Part shown: piece after piece, positions 23,665-34,288 of the stretch
How positions within the stretch are numbered: position 1 is the stretch's first letter
Layout: every line of letters begins with the position of its first letter
Position numbers and translations under genes: made by a program
Origin: Pezicula radicicola
Taxonomy: Eukaryota > Ascomycota > Leotiomycetes > Helotiales > Dermateaceae
Direction of reading: 5' to 3'
Assembly (NCBI GenBank): GCA_003008705.1
Contig: PDUO01000023.1
Location: 659,312-723,311 of the forward strand
Length of the DNA: 64,000 bases
The notes under the pieces: model-generated
Databases searched by the model: none
What the model was told of the DNA's origin: nothing
What the model saw: the letters and a program-made list of their open reading frames with translations, nothing else

Positions 23665-24779
23665 CGTGAAATCTAGGCAATGGCCTGGAAACAACGTATG
23701 GAAAGTAAAACTAAAAGGGTTCAACCTGACTGAGAGGCGAAAGAAAAGAATGCGAAAGACTCATGCTTTATGTATCTGAGGGATCTAACAGTGCGATGGG
23801 AAGCTCCCCCCCGTACCCCTACCTCTATATGCATCTATATGCATCTATATGGATATCAAGCTTTCGTCACATTCATTCTCATTCCCTTTAACGGTCCTCG
23901 GGCATGATCATCATGTTTTCAGTTACTCGTACCAACTAAGAGCAAGATCGAACTGCCTGAAAGCGATGACAGAGCCGGTCGTTGGTTGGTGCCTCCTTGA
24001 GACATAAAGAAGCGTGTACCTACAGTAGGAGTTCTCATAGGAGCGCGTGAGGGAGCTTTGCGTATATCCTCGCAGTATAGGACGGGGATCAGGTGATGTT
24101 TACAGACTTATACAACTTATTATTCAAGATACGGCAGTCAAATGCGGAGTTCTGGAGAAATTCTGCAGGGGAAGTCAAGCGAGGATGCAATGCGCGGGGA
24201 TGGACGGCATCGAAGAGCTTGATTGGAGCGCATGTAAAGCTCCCCTGCTTCTTTCCCACTATGGCAAGCATCGAAACACCAGAAAGGCACTTCTACGGGA
24301 GTACTAACGGTGGATCTTGGAGTCTGACATACTTTCGAGAGTACTGAGTACTCCTCAAACCAAGAGAAGGCTTAAAGCAGTGACTCGAGTGGCTGGTCAG
24401 GCTATTCGAACTGCTTTTGTTTAACAACGTCTAAGAAGACGTTAATCGGTACAGTAGTATGTCGGCGAACAACAAGAACGGCAAGAAGCCCTGGCGATAT
24501 GGCGGGAGGAAGAAATTATGTTGCTCAGGTGATTTATTGAATCCACTGTTGAGATGTACATTCAAGGTACGGGCGAGTAAGAATGTAGACAGTGGTATTG
24601 AATTGAGTATGCAAGACTTGCAAATACCTCTTCCTAACAAGAGGTCTCATTGGTTCAACCGTACCAAGTGCCGTAAAATCAACCCTTACCCGACCCTCTA
24701 CTGTAGTCTTTCCTACCACACCCTTGTAAAACCCGTAGCATTTGTATCGCAGACCGAGGTTCGAGAAAATGCCTGCATA
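23665..24779. other. Intergenic region, transporter promoter and deaminase 3' side
   Basis: About 1.1 kb with no supported gene. Near 23824-23853 a 10-base unit (CTATATGCAT) is repeated three times. An open frame at 24459-24833 on the plus strand overlaps the antisense of the deaminase 3' exon and has no recognisable content. Confidence 0.5.
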
Positions 24780-25424
24780 TCAGCCTCGCGCTGGGAGAGA
24801 CCCTGGCGGAGGCAGCGCTTCAGGTCCGAATGACAAAGGGAGCAACTGTAGAGCATCAATCAGCATGCGCTCCCAAAAGACGAGAGAGATAGACAATTGC
24901 ATACCTGCTCCAATTTCATCACAATGAATTGCCCATCCTTATCAAACATGAAGATCGGGGTGTCAAGCTCGCAGAACTCTCGAATGCTATCCAACACAGT
25001 CAGCCTTCTGCCCTAATAGCTACATAGCCAGCCATTACTCAGCGACCATGTCGCGATGCTGGAGGAATACTGACAATTGTCTACACATGCCACAAGGGCT
25101 AGCAGGAGGACTAATATCCGTCGATACAGCCACAGCCTTGAACTTCCTGTGCCCCTCCGTAACCGCTTTGCCAAATGCAACCCGCTCTGCGCACGTTCCT
25201 ACCGGATACGAAGCATTCTCGACATTTGCGCCATCGATATACGTGCCTTCAACAGTGAGAATTGTGGCTCCGACACGGAAGTTGGAGTACGGGCAATATG
25301 CGGTAGATTTCGCGACTACACATCGCGTGTAGAGGATGCCGAATTGCTCCGTGCTGAGGCCGTAGGTTGAGCACGAGTCGGCTACATGGGCATCATTTTT
25401 TGAAGAGAGGAGTTGGATTGACAT
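24780..25424 (-). CDS. Cytidine deaminase
   Basis: Homotetrameric-type cytidine/deoxycytidine deaminase of pyrimidine salvage, 165 aa. Minus-strand exons are 25424-25075, 24986-24905 and 24845-24780. Introns are 88 and 59 nt. Zinc-site motifs are TCAERVAFGKA (Cys ligand plus catalytic Glu) and SPCGMCRQF (two Cys ligands). Upstream, CPYSNFRVGAT and DGANVENASYP match the substrate-binding strands. Exon 2 supplies the strand after CRQ (IREFCELDTPIFMF) and exon 3 the terminal LLPLSFGPEAL motif. Without those two short exons the protein would look truncated. The first intron donor is GTCAGT, a weaker variant. Start at 25424 (MSIQLLSSK) is preferred over in-frame upstream ATGs because family homology begins soon after. 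Confidence 0.92.
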
Positions 25425-25843
25425 TTTGAAGCGGGCAGAAGGGAAGGTGATCCAAGGGAGTTCAAGCACTTTAAATGCTATCATGGCATCTCCTTGGGCT
25501 TCGGGATCCCCCGATTGGCTGGGAATGTCCGGAGGAGGAAAGAGACAAACAATGTCGGAATGGACTGTGAGGTGGTAGCAAATAATGATATTCCATAGGT
25601 GTGATGTGGTAGGTATGAGCATTGTTTGTCTATTTTCTTCTAATAACAAGGCTACCTAGACAGTGAAAGGCAGTCCATTATGTTTTCCCCTTCAAGAAAG
25701 TGCGTTCTGAACTCTGAATAAACGAACCAAGAATCACCATGGTTTAGTTCGATTTCTACATGAAGGACTCATGCTTCTACAGCGAAATATTTTGCATTTT
25801 TAGTCTCCTTTCTGCCAACCTAGAGTCTGCAATGAATGAGATC
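25425..25843. other. Intergenic region between deaminase and dehydrogenase genes
   Basis: These 419 bases hold the deaminase promoter and the 3' UTR of the dehydrogenase gene. The deaminase frame stays open for 75 codons upstream of the chosen start, probably by chance. Nothing else was seen. Confidence 0.45.
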
Positions 25844-27094
25844 TCAAATGGGAACTGTCAAAGGATTCATAACACTAGCACCACCATCCACTACCAGATT
25901 TGCTCCAGTAATATAGCTACTGAATCCACTTGCTAGGAAGCCTGCCACCCTTGCTACTTCAACAGGCAAGCCAGAACGCTCGAGGCCGTTCTGCCGTTTC
26001 TGAGTCTACATGCTCATTAGTATAAGTTATGTTATGAGAGTTTAACATGCCTCTTTTGATTGTAAGCTCGCTGGAGGAAACTGTGTATGCATCCCCCTCA
26101 TATCAAACTATGAATTATCAGTAAATTGGCATGCCTGGAAGGGTTCTGGAGCAAATACCCCTTGAAGATCCACTCCAACGTCAATTTGACCCGGAGAGAT
26201 ACAATTAATGCGCACCCCAGAGCCCTTGAGCACAGCAATACCAGCTCTGACAACTCCCAAAGCAGCATGCGAGGCCATAGTGTAGCATGGACCCCAGCAA
26301 CCACCATATGTACTCGCCACAGAACTAACCACAATTATGCTGCCGTACTTTTGATCTTTTGGCGCAGCGTTCGGGTAGGCTTGCTTTGGAGTTGTCTTCG
26401 CCATGGCTGGTGGGGCGTATTTTAAGGCGAAGAAAGGTGCCATTGAATTGGCCTCAAAGCACTTCAGCAGATCTGCAGGTGTAGTAGCTTCAAGGGAAGG
26501 GGGTCCTAGAAGTCCCGAGGAACACACCCATATATCCAAGCGGCCCCAAGAGTTCAGCACATCGTCTATGAGGCCCAGTGTTTCCTCCTCTTTTGCTACG
26601 TTGAATGGGTATGGTATGATTTTCGTGTTGGGGCTTTCTATTGTGAGTTGTTCGATGAGAGTTGTGGAGTCGGCTGCTGTGTCTTTGTCGCATGCTGAAA
26701 GATGTTAGATTACTAGGCAACCCAAGAATTACGTTCCACGTAGAAATATTGAACATACCATAGATACATGCCGCTCCATGGGCTGAGTGAGGTCAGCTTC
26801 CAATTCTCTTTCTGACAATGGGGCCTTAATGCCTAATGGAAATTGGCCACTGATGGGGTTATGGGCCTTCCTCGTCCGCCGTGGACTGAGCTTTTGAGAG
26901 CACTGGAAGACTTGCCTGCTAATTCTGCAATGATCGCATGTCCAACAGGTTGTTGGGCGCCGGTCACAACACAGACAAAGCCATACTATAACTCATAAGC
27001 CAACAGGGGTTCCGTAAGGCTTTCCATACACCCTACTCACCAACTTGCCATCAGTTCTGTAGGGACTAAAGTGTTCGGTATCCATGTTTTTCAT
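25844..27094 (-). CDS. Short-chain dehydrogenase/reductase with substituted catalytic Lys
   Basis: Classical-type SDR, 300 aa. Minus-strand exons are 27094-27041, 26985-26916, 26782-26759 (24 nt), 26694-26159, 26107-26051 and 26005-25844. The cofactor loop is VVTGAQQPVGHA, followed by the acidic strand ACIYACDKD. The C-terminus GANLVVDGG is typical of the family. The active-site segment reads SSVAST...CYTMASHAAL, so the YxxxK lysine is replaced by Ser (codon TCG). That residue normally lowers the tyrosine pKa and positions the cofactor, so activity is doubtful. Two introns appear to use GC donors: GCAAGT at 26915 and GCATGT at 26050. Both are required for reading frame and family continuity. 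A second ATG at 27085 is a possible start. The substrate is unknown. Confidence 0.85.
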
Positions 27095-27746
27095 TGAATC
27101 CAGAGGAAGTTCGTGAGGATATATGAGGGGATTGAAAGCAAAGGCCCAACGACTTACAACTATAAGACCTGGAGTAAAGAAATGTGGGAATTCGTGATAA
27201 AGAACTTACAATCGAGAGGACTTTGATCCGGAGATCTGCTGTTAACTCTCAATGGAGGCTATCCAATCATGGTCTTCCAATTGGATATCCCTTAGCATCT
27301 CCTGCTCGTTTCTTTGGCGTGGTGATACTTCTCCGAGGATGATGTAACACATGTTGTAGTTAGTACTACGGCGGCTATTGTACAGCAGATAAGCTTTGCA
27401 GTGAAATAAAAGCGGCAGGAACACTTTACTTTGATAGTGAATTCCACGACTTGGCACAACTTCAAATCAATCCATTCAATTTGTGCTCTTGACGAATTTC
27501 TATGGCGATGGTGATATCGGTAACTTTCCGTGTCAGTACTCAAAGATTAAGATTCTTTCTACCCTAGGTAAGGTACCTCTATGAGCTGCCTCGGGTTTCT
27601 TTTCCGGGCATCATCACCTGATCAAGCGTCTGCCGAGGAACTACCGATGGAACTACATCGCGTTTAACCGCGTTAGGACGTGTCACCCTTCAACCAACCA
27701 ACAACCAACTTACACTGTACTACATTACAATATTGGTCTACTACGG
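27095..27746. other. Intergenic region between divergent genes
   Basis: About 650 bases between the divergent dehydrogenase and 2EXR-type genes. It should contain the promoters of both. Short frames here have no recognisable content. Confidence 0.45.
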
Positions 27747-29201
27747 ATGATTGATAATCTACCAATAATGACGAAGAGAAAGTCATCTGGGGAATTGACC
27801 GGATCAGCGCGTAAGAAACGTCAACCTTTTACTGCTCCAAAAGATGCTGCCACCAAAGCAATGCAAGTTTGGTTTCTACAATTATGTGCTGTACACTCAA
27901 CTTGGCTTTATTAAAGCATCTGCACTATGTATAATAACGGATTGCTGACATGTACCCAAGTATTAACCGGAACGCAGAGTCTCCTCTACTTCTATTAGCA
28001 CCAGAGATTAAAAATCTAATATGGGCATATGTTCTCGGCGACGACTCATTCATATCAAGCACGGTGATTACCTAATCCACTACAGTTGGAGCCCATGGCG
28101 CCATACTCTATGTACATCAAACTTCTCCCAAAGCGAGATATATCAGCTCTGGAAAAAAGACCTTCTGTGGGAGCCCGCATTTGCCGAGGATTCTTCCGAC
28201 GACTCTTCCGAGGACGAATCGTCAGAGGATGGATCTTTCAATGACGAACTTCATGATGACCAATCATCTGAATATAAATCTACCACGGGCGGACCTTCAG
28301 AAATGACAAAATATAAAAGTGTACCTCCCTCTCGACGTCCACTACTGTTATAATCATATTTTGGAAACAGAAGCCTGGAATTCAGAGTCCAGCAAGGACG
28401 AGAATGGCGGTGGTATGAGAAACGAAATCACAGGGGAAGTTTATCGAGGTCAGCGTTCATTCAACCTTGAGGTTTTTCGTACATGTCGCCAAGTCTATAA
28501 TGAGGCATCATCCATTCTTTGGTCTACCAACACTTTTTCATTCTCCGATGCACACTTTTGAAAAGTTTATAGATAATCGAACAAGTCTCCAAAAGACTTT
28601 AATCGGAAAATTACACTTGGACATGAAATGGGATTGGGATGGCGAAATGGAGATTTGGTTTCGTGCGTTAAATATTAAAGATGGAAAAGCACTTCAAGAG
28701 GTACGAGAAATACAAATTCGTATTCAGCAGGGTTTTCTCAGAACGAAAGCGTATAAAAGTATCGACAGAGAGCGCGCTTCGGCCTGCATACTCAATCTTC
28801 GTGTGTTGTCTCTAGACAAGGTCATGGTTATGATTGATAATAGTGAATGGAGGCATACCGATGCTAGTGTCAAATGGCCTCACAAAGAGCGCTTGGAATG
28901 GGCCGAAAGTCTCCGCTTAGGTCTACTAGACCCCACAGGACTTCAGAAGTGGGAAGCCGAACAAGAGCGATTGAAAAAAATGTGGGAGCGAGCACAACGA
29001 CAAGAGGAGGCTAGAAGACGAGTGTATCGCTGCGGACAATTATCTTCGGTTTGCGCCAAGAGTCGTCAAGAAAAGCATGAGCAGCGTGTCAAGGATAATG
29101 TGAATATTGCGGCGATTAGAAAATACAAGCCTGGGCCTTGTGGGTTTAGGCACGCAGACGACCCAATGCCGGAATCGAATTCAAGTCACGAGGTACGTTA
29201 G
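27747..29201 (+). pseudogene. 2EXR-type fungal gene broken by three frameshifts
   Basis: The coding signal begins at ATG 27747 with a basic leader (KRKSSGEL...). After a probable intron ending near 27961 it continues as SPLLLLAPEIKNLIWAYVLG, like the conserved start of 2EXR domains (LPxEIRxxIW). It then changes frame three times: at about 28033-28048, at the AAAA run 28315-28318 and at the TTTT run 28556-28559. Across each break the protein sense continues. For example, VFRTCRQVYNEASSILWSTN runs on into FEKFIDNRTSLQKTL. The last segment is open to the stop at 29201 and ends in a charged helical tail. An acidic Ser/Asp insert lies near 28180-28280. Two of the breaks sit in homopolymers, so assembly error is a real alternative to a true pseudogene. 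2EXR proteins are common in leotiomycetes and their function is unknown. Confidence 0.6.
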
Positions 29202-29523
29202 TAAATTGTGGCGGGTTCACCAGATGACTACTACTGTGTAGATTACCATTGGCCGATATTCAGATTTAGGATTATAAGGTTGTACATTAGAGTACATGGT
29301 ACTGCAAAACGTTTGATTCCTGACAGCTGATATTCCTTGCTGATACCGTTCTGCACAACCAGTACTAAGAGCAAGAGGAAGAAGTCAAGTGTAGGAAGAA
29401 TTCCTCAAGAACTATCTTCTCCACACTGAACAATTACTGAGTTGACCAGGTGAGTTCTCAAGTCAAGTGAGTTGTAGGCCCCTTAGAATCACAGACACAA
29501 GTTTTGATAATAGATCTACATTA
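29202..29523. other. Short intergenic region
   Basis: These 322 bases separate the convergent ends of the 2EXR-type pseudogene and the protease gene. No signal was recognised. Confidence 0.45.
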
Positions 29524-32123
29524 TCAGCTCGCGCCTAGACCGGCCTCTTCTTGGCCAAAGTAGTCGAGCAAACAATCCGATATCCTGCTAGCCGCAGCTT
29601 CTCTAGGTGTCCTACCCGCCGGACGCTTTCCATGATCCAATATCGTCCACGGAGTCAAATATCTATATCCCTCTGCTTTCCTAGTACTCATGCTTCTGAA
29701 CACCTGACTCATGCCTTCATACGTTTGAAGCTTCTTTTTATGCGAGATCTCAATAGCGGGCTCCTGATAGGCAAACTCAAGAACCAAAGCTGCGATCACA
29801 ACAGCTATCGGCGTTGCACTTGATGTACCCCATTGCAATTTGAACTTTGGCCCTTCAACAAGTTTTCTTGGCCATGTAGAATTCACTGCTTCCCCCAAGA
29901 CGGTAAAGTTATCGTTTCCGAGTGGCTTGGGGTTGAATTCTGAAGTTTTGCCATGTCCGTCGGAAGAATTGATACAGAAGACCTTTGGAAGAGACGCAGG
30001 AAAGGCTATCTTTACATTATTTCCATGATTTGCAGCAGCTGCAAAAACGAGGATATTTCTAGAAAAGGCGAGTTGAATGGCTTCATTAATGTTTTCGTAA
30101 TACCGGGGAAAACCAAACGACATGCTGATAATATCCACTTGCCACGTCTTAACTGCATGTTTAATGGCCTATATTGAGGTAAGCTGATTTTGCCCAATCT
30201 GAAAGGTTCCGATCGCGGTTTGCTAACCATTTCCACATCCTTCGGTCTCATATCATCTTCTCGGCCTTTACATAGTCGAGCAACGTATATATCTGCAGTG
30301 GGAGCATATTGTAACAACAAGCCAGCAGCATGCGTGCCATGCCCACATTCATCGACCTCCGCGTTACTCACAAACCCCCAACTAAGACATTCCACAATCC
30401 TATGCTTCTCCTTCGCAAATACAGGATGTTTCTTATCGATCCCAGTATCCAGTATAGCGATCTTAACTCGCTTACTACATTTACTTCTTTCGACACCCTC
30501 GTTCAGAAGTTTCTGGGTTTTGCTTTCGAGGTGGCCGAACCATTGTAAGGCTGACTCCTTAGCCTGCTGGTTGTGCTCTTGTATGTGGGCGTCGTAGAGG
30601 GAGGAAATCGAACTCTCTTTTGCTATCCGGATATCGGGCCACGCGTTTTGATTTGAAGCCTCTTGGACTTTGGGGGCTTTATCGTCGATGGTGTTTGGCT
30701 TCCGTATATTTCTTTCAGAATTAGATCTTGCTAGACTAGAAGTCGTATTCGCATCATTATCTACACGTTGTGATCCTTGTTCAAGTGATCTTCCTCTCGG
30801 TCTTGTTGCCTTGGGTAATTGCAATGAATCATCTTCTTGACGCCTGCCTGGTCTTGATGTACTTGCGGTAAAGTCATCCAGTACTTTCTGCTTAATTATT
30901 GTCGAAGTAGTCGGGGGTGATATTGCAATCACCGGCGAGGATGGAGTCATCTTGTCTTCTGGTTCTTTTGAACTTCGCCTTGGCTTTGAGGATTTAGGCT
31001 CAGGTGTAAGTCGCCCTGGCCTTGGAGTATCGCGTTCAAGTGATCTTCTTCTTTGCTTTGGTACTTTGGGAGAGGAGATACCTTGTCGATCAAGGGATGC
31101 TGGCCTCTGTCGTGGAGCTTCGCGATCGAGTGAGCTTCTTCTCTGCCTTGCTACTTCGGGCATTGAGGTGTCTTCTCGACCAAAGGGTCGTCTAGGCCTT
31201 GATACGTCTAGCGGTGTTGATGGGCCATCTTCTTGTACTTTGTCGGCTCTAACCTTGCTTGTAGCGGAGCCAGATGACATCCGCCTAGCTGGCCTCGGAT
31301 TCGATGGTGGGGATAGGGCAATAACAGGCGACGGATTGTCCTTCTTGGCTCTCTTCTCACTAAGCTTTCTGGCGGTATCCTCTGCTTCTTTCTGCCGTTG
31401 AGTGGCCCGAATACAATTTGCCAGAGCTATTTCACAAGTTTTTGTCTGCTCGTGATCAACCCCAAAACTCTCTTTGGTAACCAACACATTCTCTTCATTA
31501 AGAGTCGTTGCTTCTTTCAACGAATCTTTTGTCCAAAGCCTCTGAAGACTTTGTGCAAGGTTGTGCCGGCTTTCAACCACCTCCTCAATTGTAGTGGACT
31601 GCCCTTTGTATTTCTTCAAGTCCCGTTCTCTCAAGCGCAGTGTTTCTCGACTATGCTTGATGGCTGCGGAATAGTCTTTGAGCTCGTAGAGATTGATAGC
31701 AAGAGCTTCCTGACTTTGCAAAGTCTCCGCATTACTCTCGCCAAGTACGGGCTTTCTTAATTCCCAATTCAACTGATTGAGCTTGCGAGCTTTATCATGT
31801 TTCCCGAGATTGCTTAGGTTTTCTGCAAGAGCTTGTCTACTTGAAAGCGTTTCTGAAGAGTCGCGACCAGAAGTTTTCTCTCTGTACTGCAGAACTTTCT
31901 CCTGGAGAATAGCGGCCTCCTCATAACGCCCAAGTTCTACAAGGCTAAAAGCGAGTCGTTCTTGAACATCGATTTTGTCGGGATCCAATGGTCTATTTAC
32001 TTCGTACCATAACAAATTCCTCCTAAATATTCTCTCGGCTTTTGAGTAATTGCCATTGGAGATACAATCGTCGCCACGGAAATTTTGCTCTATGACCCAT
32101 TCATACGGCTTGTCTTCCGCCAT
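29524..32123 (-). CDS. Subtilisin-like serine protease (S8) with N-terminal TPR region
   Basis: Intracellular-looking S8 peptidase, 846 aa, two exons on the minus strand: 32123-30228 and 30168-29524. No signal peptide is present. Residues about 10-250 form TPR-like helical repeats (SLVELGRYEEAAILQEKVL, NLSNLGKHDKARKLN). Residues about 260-540 are a disordered Ser/Arg/Pro linker with recurring RRSSLDRE- and RRRSLERD-like units. The catalytic domain has a full triad: D559 (AILDTGID), H595 (GHGTHAAG) and S748 (WGTSSATP). The oxyanion Asn is at about 679 (AAAANHGNN). It should therefore be an active endopeptidase whose TPR part recruits a partner or regulator. HET-Q2 of Podospora is a subtilisin-like protease that activates a gasdermin. 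The candidate gasdermin-like gene at 34289 lies 2.2 kb away and divergent. Confidence 0.9.
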
Positions 32124-32707
32124 ATCTTAAATCTCATTGGCATTCAGTCTCAGTGTCTCAGTGCTCAGGAATTAGGGATCTGAAGACAAAAGGATACTAC
32201 AAGATGACTACTCGCAATGGCAGCAATGGGAGAAAAACTTGAACGAAGAGGCTGGCATGCTCGCAACGTAGCCTGTACTATACTTCGAGACTTTCCGGAG
32301 TGCTTTTATGACCTGCAACCAGGTTAGGTCCGCTTGTTTCGTTTAGGTACCACTTACTGATGAACTGATAGATGCAAAGTCTTTTTTGCAGTAGGGAAAG
32401 CGAGTACAAAGACTGTGAAAATGCTGACGACGATAAACCGCGGTCGAAGGTGGGCACCTGCCTGTTGGCTAGAATCCATGCCAAGAGTATGCAGTGGCCG
32501 GATCACGCACCCGCTGGTCAAGCCTCATTGAATAGAACCGGTTTGACTGACTGGTGACTGTGTCCCCACCAATAAATACATATCATGCATTATCTTCCCG
32601 GCAGCGTTATTATACAACCCTCGCATGCACTCGGCGCTCTGAAGAATGTTTACTCTTTCAAAGGCCTCAATCAGATGCAATTATGATAGTAGGCACAACA
32701 GCGAATT
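32124..32707. other. Promoter region between protease and membrane-protein genes
   Basis: These 584 bases separate divergent genes and must contain the protease promoter. A short upstream exon with a signal peptide for the membrane protein could be hidden here, but I could not find one that splices in frame. Confidence 0.45.
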
Positions 32708-33733
32708 TTGCAACACTCTTGCAAAGAAATGCCAAATGCGCGAATCACCCCTCGAGCAACGACGACTAGCACAGATATTGTTGTTACCTTAGCGATCACC
32801 AGGTCGACCGCAACATACACGACTCCTATTATCTTAGGGAACACACCTACGCCAACAAGTCATCCGTCTCACTCGTCGTTGAAGCCGCCAGAAATTGGCG
32901 CAATTGTGGGCTCAATATTAGGGGTGTTCACCATTGTATGTTTATTGTGCTGCTATTGCACGACGTCACGACCGCAGCGTCGTCATTACGGATCATGGAG
33001 TTCCTCGAGGTCCAAAACTTCAAGTAGAAGTTCAGATAGCACAGTCATTCGGTGGGAACCACGTCCGTCAGAAACTGCAGCGCGGTCCCCTCCACCACCT
33101 CCACCACCTCCTCCACCTGTTCATCAAAGTCCGCCGGCTGGCGAACCGGTTCAAATTCCACAATTTCCACGCCAAAATGTTCAAGACCCAAACCGACCTC
33201 CTTTTGTTATGCATTCTGGAGCTCCCCTCGAGCATCCACGCAGGCGCCAACCAGCACCACCATTATGGAACCAACCTCAACCACCACAGCCTCCACCACC
33301 ACCTCAAAATCTAGACCAAGACCCACCAATGCAGCCTGATCCTCACCCCTCACCTGTAGAAGTAGATGCACAGGCACCCCGAGTCGTTAGAATGGACCCA
33401 GAAATAATTCGCCGGCCGGAAAGGAAGCACATACGCCAATCCAAGACGTCGATACCCATCCCTCACCTTAAACTAAAAGCTGGAGAAGAGAAAATTGTGA
33501 GTGATATGCGAGGACGACAAATGTGGATAAAAAAACCTCTGCCTAAACACAATCCCAATCGTCGCCCGAAGATTCGACCGGCGAGTAGCAGATCAAGAGC
33601 ACCTTCAAATAGAAGGCATGTAGAGAGAGCTCCTTCTCCGGAAGAGACCGATGGAGAGACTTCTCCGAGTAGCGAGAGTAGCGAGAGTAGCGAGAGCAGT
33701 GAAGCAAGTGATGGATATGACGAAGAGGGGTAG
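32708..33733 (+). CDS. Single-pass proline-rich membrane protein
   Basis: Open frame of 341 aa, with a second possible start at 32729 (MPNARITP). Layout: a short Ser/Thr/Pro-rich part (about 60 residues) that could be extracellular and O-mannosylated, one membrane helix at about 62-85 (IGAIVGSILGVFTIVCLLC), then about 255 cytosolic residues. The cytosolic part has a run of ten prolines, further PPQPPPPP stretches, a basic patch (KPLPKHNPNRRPKIRP) and a Ser/Glu repeat tail (SESSESSESSEASDGYDEEG). This resembles fungal single-pass sensors of the Mid2/WSC type in layout only. No WSC domain or signal peptide is visible, and the N-terminus may be incomplete. It sits between the protease and the candidate gasdermin-like gene. 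Confidence 0.7.
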   Translation: MQHSCKEMPNARITPRATTTSTDIVVTLAITRSTATYTTPIILGNTPTPTSHPSHSSLKPPEIGAIVGSILGVFTIVCLLCCYCTTSRPQRRHYGSWSSSRSKTSSRSSDSTVIRWEPRPSETAARSPPPPPPPPPPVHQSPPAGEPVQIPQFPRQNVQDPNRPPFVMHSGAPLEHPRRRQPAPPLWNQPQPPQPPPPPQNLDQDPPMQPDPHPSPVEVDAQAPRVVRMDPEIIRRPERKHIRQSKTSIPIPHLKLKAGEEKIVSDMRGRQMWIKKPLPKHNPNRRPKIRPASSRSRAPSNRRHVERAPSPEETDGETSPSSESSESSESSEASDGYDEEG

Positions 33734-34288
33734 AATGAAAGAACGAAGGACCAAGCTGCCCCTCAATTCAGACAGCCTCAGAAGGACCTTTGTCAAGGAT
33801 GTGGGAACCATGAAGGAGCAAGGATTTGTGACCTGTAAACAATTGTTCTGCGAATTTGGGTCGTGGCTGATTGTGCAGTGACCAAGCGACGTACATGCAA
33901 CATTGCTTTTTATTCACCAAAGCCAAATGTAAATTATTGAAACTAATTCAACACCTTAACTTGACATTTTTATAATGCAGTTATATACTTGTGAGAATGT
34001 AATAGAAGTAAAAACTCTACAACAAAAATAATGATTCTCTTCCGAATGTTTTTGAGATATAGCCCCCAAAACCCCCATTCTCATAATGATAATGTGACAG
34101 AGGCTTCAACCCCGATTCGTCCAGATGCATATCAGCTCATGCAAATATATGCATGTCAGAATGCGGCCCGCTGTTCAGCGCAGCCAGACTCTCATAGACG
34201 CGGAGCGTATTTTTCATATCATAGGAAACAAGAGAAATCTCATGGCCAAGTATCAGCAATGCCAATTCCATACACAATTATCTGAACA
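33734..34288. other. Intergenic region upstream of the gasdermin-like candidate
   Basis: These 555 bases contain the 3' UTR of the membrane-protein gene and the promoter of the next gene. The stretch near 33950-34030 is AT-rich. No other feature was seen. Confidence 0.45.

Noticed and set aside
21929..27094. Transporter, deaminase and dehydrogenase as a metabolic gene cluster
   Set aside because: They share a strand, but the functions do not form a pathway, spacing is ordinary, and no regulator or core biosynthetic enzyme is present.
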